Translations under genes and position numbers: made by a program | NCBI GenBank assembly: GCA_024224995.1 | Contig: JAAENB010001265.1 | Location: 1-26,722 of the forward strand | Length of the DNA stretch: 26,722 nt | Reading direction: 5' to 3' | Source: a bacterium | GTDB lineage: Bacteria > Spirochaetota > UBA4802 > UBA5550 | In this document: positions 15,375 to 21,599 of the stretch, piece after piece | Numbering within the stretch: position 1 is the stretch's first letter | Layout of the letters: every line of letters starts with the position of its first letter | Notes under the pieces: generated by a model | Seen by the model: only the letters and a program-made list of their open reading frames with translations | What the model was told of the DNA's origin: nothing | Database searches by the model: none

Positions 15375-17021
15375 TCATTTACCCTTTAAATGCTTAGACA
15401 TCTTTCCCCTTTTTACACTAGAGACACCGGATGTCATATGCATATGCGCTCCTGTAGAATACCCTATTTTTTCATGAGTACGGCCAATATACGTACCTGG
15501 CTTAAATTTTTTCCCTACTCCCTTATAAATTTCTTCGTTTATCATAACAAAATGAGCCATATGTATTTTACCTTTAACAGATGATTTTTCATCTAATATC
15601 GATATTGAAACCAGAGAGCCATATCCACGAGCAGCAGCTTGATCTCCCGCATAAACACTATCAACTTTAAATTCACAATTTGGTCCCCACCAGTGTAAAT
15701 TCGTACTATGTCTTGCATCTAAATCAACTTTCCATTTTTGGTCTTTTCTAGTATAATGTGGTTTGTTCCTAAAATCTTTTATTACTAACCATTGCCCAGG
15801 ATTTTTTACAAAATCCCCCTTAACAATCTCTATTTGATTTGCGACATTTTTTGCAACAAATAAGACATTGCCATCTTCATCCTTTTTTACAAAATCCGCC
15901 CCGCCTGAATAAGTAATTGTTTTAACAACCTCTATATTTTTTCCAACTTGTGCATTGTCTTTGTTTAACTCTTTTGCTCTTTTTATTTTGTCTTCATGTG
16001 ATAGAGAACCATCAGAAAAAAGTCCTCCAAAAAGAAGCTTAAATGCTCCGGCAAAGTCATAATCCCCGCCCATACCTGCTTCAAGGTTAGCCTCTGCAAT
16101 ATGTGTAATCCAGCTTTTTTTATTTTTATCTGAAGGTTTGTTATCTAAAGTAAGGATTAAATCGACATTTCTTGCATTTGCGGCTCTTATAAACTGAGTA
16201 TATTTCATATTATTTACTATTGCAAGTTTTGTAATAACTTCCCTTGCTTTTTTAGCATCATACCGATTATTAGTTTGGTGCTCATACAGACTTTTTACAT
16301 AATCATATATGTTTCCCGGTCCTGACAACCTTTTTTTAGCTTCTTTCCTATAGATTGTATTCTCTTTTCTTTGCATAGCCGGCGCATTAAATCGCTCTCT
16401 CTCACTCTGCTGCAGCACATGAGTCAGCTCATGCCCCAGAAGCTTCTTCCCTTCCCTGGATTCCGGGTTAAACTGGCGGGCAGCGAAAACAATATCATGT
16501 CCGGCGGTAAAGGCACGGGCGTCTATGGACCGGGCAAGACGATCGGCTTTGGTGCCGGTGTGGACGCGTACGTCGCCGAGATAGGTGTTTAACCGGCTTT
16601 CATAATAACCGCGAGTAGTTTTGTTAAGCGGGCTGCCGGAGCCTTTAATATTATTAAGCCCGGACTCAAAAGAAGCGGGCACTTCCATGCCGCTGGGAGA
16701 ACCTTTAGCCTGGATCACAGTATCATTTGATTTTGTCCGGACATCTGCTTCGGACATGTTCACGACTTTTTCCGCCACCTGATGGGCTTCTTTTTCATGG
16801 ATATCATTGGCGTCACCAACGGTCAGTTTAGCCTGGACAGTGCTTTTTACCAGCTCACCAAATTCGCGGTTGCCGAGAGCCCGCTGGAGAAACGCGGAAC
16901 CGTCAAGAGAAGGGGATTTTGAGGCAGGGTATCGTTTTTGTCTTTGAACACCGGGTTTCTTTCCCTGCTTTTTGTTTAGTATGGCCTGTTTTTCATTAAT
17001 CGATCTCTCTTCATTACTCAT
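15375..17021 (-). CDS. DUF4157 effector-like protein with M23/LytM-like C-terminal domain
   Basis: I use ATG 17021 (548 aa; AGGAG 7 nt upstream) rather than the in-frame TTG at 17042. A disordered N-terminus is followed by KLTVGDANDIHEKEAHQVAE and a DUF4157 domain (~128-204) with the metalloprotease-like motif GHELTHVLQQ (His197, Glu198, His201). DUF4157 marks polymorphic toxins and effectors of extracellular contractile injection systems. No signal peptide is seen. A linker (~205-400) leads to a C-terminal part resembling an M23 endopeptidase: GYGSLVSISI, then HMAHF (His487, His490), KPGTYIG and STGAHMHM (His526, His528). The first M23 zinc motif HxxxD is not clear; HWWGPNC is the nearest candidate, so activity is uncertain. 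GC falls from ~58% (hand count 16441-16560) to ~34% (15781-15900) just after DUF4157, suggesting an exchanged toxic tip. It heads a set with the SH3b and immunity-like genes. Confidence 0.85.
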   Translation of the reverse strand: MSNEERSINEKQAILNKKQGKKPGVQRQKRYPASKSPSLDGSAFLQRALGNREFGELVKSTVQAKLTVGDANDIHEKEAHQVAEKVVNMSEADVRTKSNDTVIQAKGSPSGMEVPASFESGLNNIKGSGSPLNKTTRGYYESRLNTYLGDVRVHTGTKADRLARSIDARAFTAGHDIVFAARQFNPESREGKKLLGHELTHVLQQSERERFNAPAMQRKENTIYRKEAKKRLSGPGNIYDYVKSLYEHQTNNRYDAKKAREVITKLAIVNNMKYTQFIRAANARNVDLILTLDNKPSDKNKKSWITHIAEANLEAGMGGDYDFAGAFKLLFGGLFSDGSLSHEDKIKRAKELNKDNAQVGKNIEVVKTITYSGGADFVKKDEDGNVLFVAKNVANQIEIVKGDFVKNPGQWLVIKDFRNKPHYTRKDQKWKVDLDARHSTNLHWWGPNCEFKVDSVYAGDQAAARGYGSLVSISILDEKSSVKGKIHMAHFVMINEEIYKGVGKKFKPGTYIGRTHEKIGYSTGAHMHMTSGVSSVKRGKMSKHLKGK

Positions 17022-17046
17022 CTCTTTACTCCTAAAGGACAATTGT

Positions 17047-17068
17047 GCACAAAAAACGAATTTTGTGC
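17047..17068. other. Inverted repeat in the leader of the DUF4157 gene
   Basis: Perfect 8-bp arms GCACAAAA (17047-17054) and TTTTGTGC (17061-17068) flank a 6-base loop. It lies just upstream of the ribosome-binding site of the minus-strand effector gene, so it could be an operator or an mRNA hairpin. The rest of 17069-17246 is AT-rich and holds no convincing gene. Confidence 0.45.
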
Positions 17069-17246
17069 GATAAAATTAATACACACAGATGATCATTTTT
17101 ATTTATATATAAATTATGGGGCGAGATGTTACTTGTATAAATATACTAAATAAAGATCCAGGCGTCAACATGAAGAACAAAATTATTCCGGATATGGAGC
17201 TAAGTTTTCGTAAAAATTAAATGAACTACCGGGGTTAAAAAAAATT

Positions 17247-17926
17247 CAATTTTTTTAAAAAAGTTTGTTACTTTTTGGCCTGAAATGATGCTCTTATTAA
17301 TAGGGGCTGTTGTTTTTTAGATTTAAAAGCGATCAGCCTGATAACAGACTTTCAGGAGTATTTTTATGATTATTAAAACTACCATTAACTTCCGGGTTCC
17401 CGTTTTGGAGAAAATAAATGAAGCTGCGGTTTTGCTCGGGATTTCCCGTACTAAGATTATTATCAGGCTTCTGAAAATGGTTATGAATGAAAAAAACTTT
17501 TCCGCTACTATGTGCAGGCCTGTTCAATATCAGCACCCCTTTCCCGATCCTGACGAATGGCACAAGTTTCATATCTCCTTTCAGGAAAACGATTATGAAT
17601 ATTGTCTTGATCTTAGAAAATTCCTGAAAAAATCTGTTTCAGCTATTGTTGCGTATGCCGTGGAGGAGTACCTTGATATTATCATGGGTCTGCTTCCCAA
17701 AGATCCCGGCCGGAGCGATAATTATCGCTTCCACCATTATGTGATGAGCTCCTCAGAGGTGCATGGGGTGATATCCTGGCAGATTTTTTGGGGGCTGCCG
17801 GAAAAATTGGGTGAATTACACCGGCATAAGCTCATTTAGGGCGGAGCAGCACAGGCTCAGGCGAAAAGAAGCGGGATTTTAAAATCCGGCCCAATCGAGG
17901 TGCGCGAAAAGCAAGCGCCGGACCGG
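17247..17926. repeat. Duplicated segment, copy B (RHH-like gene and flanks)
   Basis: This is the counterpart of 13467-14146, offset 3780. The final ~170 bp (17758-17926) differ from copy A at only about two positions, although they are half non-coding. The central gene portion (about 17520-17740) has many differences, including amino-acid changes. Confidence 0.9.
17366..17839 (+). CDS. Ribbon-helix-helix-like protein, copy B (157 aa, unknown)
   Basis: This is the paralogue of the gene at 13586, with the same length, start context (AGGAG) and leader. The first ~51 residues differ at a single position (Arg for Lys at 33). Residues ~52-130 diverge (e.g. QHPFPDPDEWHKFHIS, YEYCLDLRKFLKK). The last ~27 are identical again (SSEVHGVISWQIFWGLPEKL). 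Both reading frames are intact with mostly conservative changes, so both copies seem functional. It faces the XRE/SH3b pair across the same 87-bp spacer. Confidence 0.65.
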   Translation: MIIKTTINFRVPVLEKINEAAVLLGISRTKIIIRLLKMVMNEKNFSATMCRPVQYQHPFPDPDEWHKFHISFQENDYEYCLDLRKFLKKSVSAIVAYAVEEYLDIIMGLLPKDPGRSDNYRFHHYVMSSSEVHGVISWQIFWGLPEKLGELHRHKLI

Positions 17927-17935
17927 CACAGGTAA

Positions 17936-17998
17936 CGGGCTCATTTCAGGAATCAAATCACCGGGAGAAAGAAACCCGGCCTGATATATTATCAGCCT
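17936..17998 (-). pseudogene. Remnant of the immunity-like gene in copy B
   Basis: On the minus strand, GCTGATAATATATCAGG then CCCGGTGATTTGAT and GAAATGAGCCCG align with the codons for ADNISDWEIFTPGDMMLEMGP at the end of the gene at 14149. Between these blocks copy B is 2 bp shorter, which breaks the frame. Only this C-terminal scrap remains, downstream of the SH3b paralogue exactly where the intact gene sits in copy A. Confidence 0.75.
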
Positions 17999-18018
17999 GA
18001 TTTTTTTCTTACTTTCTT

Positions 18019-18549
18019 CTATATAAAGGGATAATTAGCTTCACTCACAATCGAAATTTTAATAAGCTTACCCGCCAATACTGATTCTTCAACTTTAAAC
18101 GGGCCAATACCGCCGGGGCATCCCATGGAGGCGCCATCACCGCCGGACGCGATATTTGAAAACGCGGTCGCCGATTCGTCACCATGTGAATCTTTGTTGA
18201 TCCAGAAATCATGAACATTCTCAATCCAGGGAGGGGCTTCTTTTAGAAAGCCGCCAAAGACCCAGCCCGGTTTACCTTTCCATTCAGTTTTGAACCACGT
18301 CCCTTTATCTATACTGGTAATAGTTATCAAACCATTCAGGGGGATAACAAGAATTTTTTTATGGTTTTTACCCGGGCCTTTGCGCATTCTTAGACCGCTT
18401 TTAGCGGTAACAACCATAAGTTTGATATACTTTTTTTTAGGGTTGTCTTTGCATAAGGCGGGTTCATGTACGTGAAGAGAGACTATAATGATTAAGAAAG
18501 ATATAATAATTTTAAATAATTTCATTGAGTTGTTTTTTACTTTATTCAT
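18019..18549 (-). CDS. Secreted SH3b-domain protein, copy B (truncated relative to copy A)
   Basis: I take ATG 18549, with AGGGG just upstream inside the end of the XRE gene; GTG 18555 and ATG 18525 are alternatives. The latter gives MKLFKIIISFLIIIVSLHV, aligned to copy A. Signal peptide and SH3b domain (KSGLRMRKGPGKNHKKILVI, GTWFKTEWKGKPGWVFGGFL) are intact. A ~12-residue loop of copy A (around QKKIKIMNIE) is missing, and the protein ends at EANYPFI about 40 residues earlier. It follows the XRE gene by 8 bp, so the two form an operon. With no effector and no immunity gene here, it may be an orphan antidote or a degenerating copy. Confidence 0.75.
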   Translation of the reverse strand: MNKVKNNSMKLFKIIISFLIIIVSLHVHEPALCKDNPKKKYIKLMVVTAKSGLRMRKGPGKNHKKILVIPLNGLITITSIDKGTWFKTEWKGKPGWVFGGFLKEAPPWIENVHDFWINKDSHGDESATAFSNIASGGDGASMGCPGGIGPFKVEESVLAGKLIKISIVSEANYPFI

Positions 18550-18557
18550 CAGCACCC

Positions 18558-18932
18558 CTACACACCGGAATCGGGATCTTTTTTCTTTTGAATCATTTCG
18601 CCAATTTCTTGTTTAAGGATAAAAGAATCCAGGAGTTCTTTAACAATCTCTTTGGACCTGTCGTCCATTTTTTCAACTTTTTTAAAACTTGCCAGCAGTT
18701 CTTTATCCTTCAATTCAGAAGACTCTATCGGTTCCAGCTCATCAGACAAAATATAGTCAACCGCTACATTAAAAATTTTAGAGAGTTTTACTAAAGTATC
18801 AACAGAGGGCATATTTTTCCCGGTCTCTAACTTTGTGATATTCACCGGATGAATATCCAGCTCCCGCGAAAGTTCTTTTTGAGACCAGCTTTTTGCTTTT
18901 CTTAGTTCTCTTATTTTATCGCCAATAGACAT
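18558..18932 (-). CDS. XRE-family helix-turn-helix regulator
   Basis: The 124-aa protein has an N-terminal HTH_3 domain (~4-62): GDKIRELRKAKSWSQKELSR, then LDIHPVNITKLETGKNMPSV and LVKLSKIFNVAVDYIL. A charged helical C-terminus (KKVEKMDDRSKEIVKELLDS) probably mediates dimerisation. It is a lambda-repressor-like DNA-binding protein. It is cotranscribed with SH3b copy B and divergent from the small ORF at 19106; the palindromic boxes at 19053-19088 in the shared upstream region are its likely target. A candidate promoter on the minus strand is TTGGCT, 17 bp, TAATTT, ending near 18965. The fold is certain; the regulated genes are inferred. Confidence 0.9.
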   Translation of the reverse strand: MSIGDKIRELRKAKSWSQKELSRELDIHPVNITKLETGKNMPSVDTLVKLSKIFNVAVDYILSDELEPIESSELKDKELLASFKKVEKMDDRSKEIVKELLDSFILKQEIGEMIQKKKDPDSGV

Positions 18933-19043
18933 TGTTATAATTCACCGGGCAGTTTCAAAATTACTTAAACGTTATCGACAAGCCAATCTTGTAAATAAAA
19001 AATTAATAATTAGATAAATTAAGACCATATGCAACAATTACAC

Positions 19044-19088
19044 TTAACAAAAATAGCCTATAGACTATTTAATACAACTTATAGACTA
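19044..19088 (+). promoter_or_regulatory. Promoter with overlapping operator-like repeats
   Basis: TTAACA (19044-19049), a 16-bp spacer and TATTTA (19066-19071) form a plus-strand promoter. The near-palindrome ATAGCCTATAGACTAT (19053-19068) fills its spacer, and the word TATAGACTA recurs at 19059-19067 and 19080-19088, exactly 21 bp apart (two helical turns). This placement would let a repressor, most simply the divergent XRE protein, block transcription. Confidence 0.55.
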
Positions 19089-19105
19089 CATTTAAGGAGG
19101 CAATC

Positions 19106-19327
19106 ATGGATACAAACGCATCATTAAATCTTCACCCCGAAAGATCTTCAAGCCGGCTTATGCTGGACATGCTAAAGCAGGAAGAGCCGATAATATTAAA
19201 CCTGGCCCGGGCTCTTCTCAGAGCTCTTTTAAAGTGTGTCATTCATTCCCTCCCAGGTAGCGTTCATTCCCAGATCCTTGCCGATTGGGCAAAAATACTA
19301 TATTTTAACTATAACACTTCTTATTAA
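19106..19327 (+). CDS. Small ORF downstream of the operator, probably a truncated gene
   Basis: This 73-codon ORF has an excellent ribosome-binding site (AAGGAGG, 6 nt before ATG). The first ~44 residues (MDTNASLNLHPERSSSRLML ... LNLARALLRALLKC) look like a soluble protein start with a helical segment. From residue ~45 on the sequence is encoded by the dispersed repeat at 19240-19271 and the promoter of the next gene, so the true 3' end seems to have been replaced. I recognise no family. It is either a relic of a longer XRE-controlled gene or a new small protein. Confidence 0.4.
   Translation: MDTNASLNLHPERSSSRLMLDMLKQEEPIILNLARALLRALLKCVIHSLPGSVHSQILADWAKILYFNYNTSY
19240..19271 (-). repeat. 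Dispersed repeat, 1.5 copies of a 21-bp unit (inverted relative to 13413)
   Basis: On the minus strand it reads GGGAATGAACGCT, A, CCTGGGA, then GGGAATGAATG. It matches 13413-13443 with only a few changes. It lies inside the 3' half of the ORF at 19106 and just upstream of the PD40 lipoprotein promoter. Confidence 0.7.
19278..19306 (+). promoter_or_regulatory. Candidate promoter of the PD40 lipoprotein gene
   Basis: TTGCCG (19278-19283) and TATTTT (19301-19306) are separated by 17 bp, 55 bp before the ATG. It directly abuts the dispersed repeat. TATAAC at 19310-19315 is an alternative -10. Confidence 0.35.
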
Positions 19328-19360
19328 ACTAACAACATTTAACAACAGTAGAGGTAAATC

Positions 19361-20665
19361 ATGAAAACAAGAGTAAAATTTGTACTTTTATCCTTTGTAT
19401 TGGCAGGAGTCTTAACCTACACCGGGTGTGAACAGGGTCTCACCAGTTCAAGTAATTCCAATGACGCAAATTCGTCCGACGGTTTTAGCTTTTCCGATAT
19501 GTATTCCAAATTTAATTCGTTAAAAGAGCAGGTTGACAGCTATAAGGCAAAGAACGAAGCTCAAGACGCTCTTATCCAGGCTCAGCAGGAACAAATCAAC
19601 ATGCTTCTCTCAACAATTTCCGACAATAGAAGCTTAATCGACACCAATATTGTATCAATAAACACACTCCAATCCGATATTACCAACCTGGAACCCCTGG
19701 TTGCCGACAATACAGCTTATATCAATGCCTTAAAACTGGAGAAATTCCCGATACTCTATTCATCCGATCGCAACGGCACACAAGAAATATACACAATCGA
19801 TTCCGACGGATCAAATTGCACAAAAATAGCAACAGGAAGCCAACCGGTACTTTCACCGGATAAAACAAAAATAGCGTATTCAATCAGTAATGGATCAACC
19901 AGTAATCTACATGTAATGAATACCGATGGTTCAAACCAGGTGCAGCTGACTTCTAACGGGAGTTCCTCCAATCCAAAGTGGTCCCCTGACGGAACAAAAA
20001 TTCTTTACAATAATTTCGATGGAAGTTATTTAAATATGGCTGTAATGAATGCTGATGGTTCAAACAACATACAGTTAACAAATGGCACGGGACTTTCGGC
20101 AGCCGGAGACTGGTCTCCTGATGGAACAAGAATAGCTTATACAGACGGAGAAATATTTAAAACTTGTATCTTTGTAATAAACGCAGACGGCTCTAACAAA
20201 GTTCAGCTAACCACTGATTCCAGTAACAGCATGAGCCCAATATGGTCTACTGATGGAGCAAAAATTGCTTACGCAGCCGGGCCAACAGGAATGACATTTG
20301 AAAGAAATATATATATAATGAATACTAATGGCACCGGCAAAGTAAAAGTGACCAGTGGCACTGATATGACCGGCCCGGTAGCATGGTCTCCGGATGGAAC
20401 GAAAATAGTGTACACAAGAGGTGCCATCGCCGCCGGTAATATCTATGTAATGAACGCCAATGGGTCCAACCAGACACAGTTGACAAACACTTCAGGAATA
20501 GATTCCGTGCCGGTATGGTCATCGGACAGCAGGAAAATAGTATTCGTATCCAACCGTGACGGACAGAATCAAATTTATAAAATGAGCGTAACCGGTTCCG
20601 GGCAGGAAAGAGTAACTATGGATGGTTATAATAATTATTGGCCATGTATATTGCCTTCTATATAA
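19361..20665 (+). CDS. Lipoprotein with coiled-coil stalk and TolB/PD40 beta-propeller
   Basis: The 434-aa protein has GAGG before the ATG. A signal peptide ends in a lipobox-like TYTGC (Cys23). A Ser/Asn-rich linker and a coiled coil (~45-125; YKAKNEAQDALIQAQQEQIN) lead to a propeller of about six PD40 repeats (~128-430), each with a WSPDGTKI-type strand and a V(I)MNxDGSNxxQLT strand, as in the TolB C-terminal domain. This is an envelope protein holding a propeller away from the membrane. It lacks the TolB N-terminal domain and pal/tolA neighbours, so it is not TolB itself. Partners are unknown. The repeats are very regular, suggesting recent internal duplication. Confidence 0.88.
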   Translation: MKTRVKFVLLSFVLAGVLTYTGCEQGLTSSSNSNDANSSDGFSFSDMYSKFNSLKEQVDSYKAKNEAQDALIQAQQEQINMLLSTISDNRSLIDTNIVSINTLQSDITNLEPLVADNTAYINALKLEKFPILYSSDRNGTQEIYTIDSDGSNCTKIATGSQPVLSPDKTKIAYSISNGSTSNLHVMNTDGSNQVQLTSNGSSSNPKWSPDGTKILYNNFDGSYLNMAVMNADGSNNIQLTNGTGLSAAGDWSPDGTRIAYTDGEIFKTCIFVINADGSNKVQLTTDSSNSMSPIWSTDGAKIAYAAGPTGMTFERNIYIMNTNGTGKVKVTSGTDMTGPVAWSPDGTKIVYTRGAIAAGNIYVMNANGSNQTQLTNTSGIDSVPVWSSDSRKIVFVSNRDGQNQIYKMSVTGSGQERVTMDGYNNYWPCILPSI

Positions 20666-20687
20666 TAAATTTCTAATAAAACGAAAT

Positions 20688-20719
20688 CTTCCACCGGGTT
20701 CCAGCCGGAGCCCGGGAAG
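20688..20719. terminator. Possible bidirectional hairpin between convergent genes
   Basis: CTTCCACCGGG (20688-20698) pairs with CCCGGGAAG (20711-20719), with one bulged base and a 12-base loop, followed by TTCTTT. It lies between the ends of the PD40 gene and the Sir2 gene. The T-run is weak. Confidence 0.35.
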
Positions 20720-20727
20720 AGTTCTTT

Positions 20728-21474
20728 CTAATTCTCCACCATCTCAACAAGCTTCGGCAGCGTCTCACTAATCCGCCCCTGCAAAAAAATATCCGTAACA
20801 GAACGCGTTAGCCCGGTCTCTTCGAGGTTCATTTCAATAACCAGGCCCCCCCTATCTTTAACACGATATGGAATAAGGCTTGCCGGCTGCACAACAGCGG
20901 AAGTGGCAATAACCAGGATAACATCGGCCTTGCCCGCGAGCCGGTCCGACTCGGACAGAGCCCCGCGGGGGATGGCCTCACCAAAAAAAATAAAGCCCGG
21001 TTTTAAGATCGACTCGCATTTAGGGCACACCGGCGGTTCAGAACCAAGAGCAATATCTTTGTTCGAATAGCTGCGGCGGCATTTAAGGCATTCAAAGCTC
21101 GAAGCGTTCCCGTGGAATTCAATAACTTTCTCATTTCCGGCTTCCTGGTGTAAATTGTCAATATTTTGTGTGATAACACTCTTAAGAAGACCAAGCTCCT
21201 CCAGGCGGGCCAGCGCCAGGTGGGCCGCGTTTGGCCTGGCATTGTCTGTGATCTTCCTTAGCGCGAAAACCATATCCCACACTTTACGGGGATTGGAATG
21301 AAATGCGCTGATATTCGCGTATTCAGCGGGATCAAACTGCTCCCAGAGTCCGCCGGGACTTCTAAAATCGGGAATACCGCTGTCGACGGAATGACCGGCT
21401 CCCGTAAGAGCGATAAGCTTTTTAGATTTTTTAATAGCGCTCGCGGCTTTTTCAAAAAGTTGTTCCATGTCCAT
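20728..21474 (-). CDS. Sir2-family NAD-dependent protein deacylase
   Basis: The 248-aa sirtuin covers the whole catalytic core. It has the NAD-binding motif LTGAGHSVDSGIPDFRSPGG (~23-42), TQNIDNLHQEAG, catalytic His121 in IEFHGNASSFEC, two zinc Cys pairs (CLKC and CPKC), and the Rossmann segments GFIFFGE and VIATSAVVQPASLI. The usual KPDVVFFGE reads KPGFIFFGE, and the GAG(I/A)S position carries His; both are tolerated variants. It removes acyl groups from protein lysines using NAD+, in the cytoplasm. No substrate gene (such as acetyl-CoA synthetase) is adjacent. The start is ATG 21474 or 21468; no clear Shine-Dalgarno sequence is seen, and an 18-bp inverted repeat (GTTCCATG/CATGGAAC) covers both start codons. 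sir2/cobB is the likely name, not assigned firmly. Confidence 0.95.
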   Translation of the reverse strand: MDMEQLFEKAASAIKKSKKLIALTGAGHSVDSGIPDFRSPGGLWEQFDPAEYANISAFHSNPRKVWDMVFALRKITDNARPNAAHLALARLEELGLLKSVITQNIDNLHQEAGNEKVIEFHGNASSFECLKCRRSYSNKDIALGSEPPVCPKCESILKPGFIFFGEAIPRGALSESDRLAGKADVILVIATSAVVQPASLIPYRVKDRGGLVIEMNLEETGLTRSVTDIFLQGRISETLPKLVEMVEN

Positions 21475-21549
21475 GGAACCAGTTAAGCTATTATAAGATC
21501 ATTGTCAAATGTAAAATTATAAATTTTGTTTAAAAGTGATACAAACTTA

Positions 21550-21578
21550 TTGACTAAATATATTAGAGGATATAGCAT
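21550..21578 (+). promoter_or_regulatory. Promoter of the chemoreceptor gene
   Basis: TTGACT (21550-21555) is followed by TATAGCAT (21571-21578). Spacing is 15 bp to TATAGC or 17 bp to TAGCAT. The GTG start lies at 21600 after AGGAG. The -10 word is shared with 1394 and 23808. Confidence 0.5.
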
Positions 21579-21599
21579 ACGAACAACAGGAGATATACC

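Noticed and set aside
17021..17042. TTG start at 17042 for the DUF4157 gene
   Set aside because: ATG 17021 has AGGAG at the right distance; the extra seven codons contain that site.
17169..17220. 16-codon ORF upstream of copy B (MKNKIIPDMELSFRKN)
   Set aside because: Too short, with no ribosome-binding site; not separable from chance.
19361..20665. TolB of the Tol-Pal system
   Set aside because: The propeller is TolB-like, but the protein is a lipoprotein with a coiled-coil stalk, lacks the TolB N-terminal domain and has no tol/pal neighbours.
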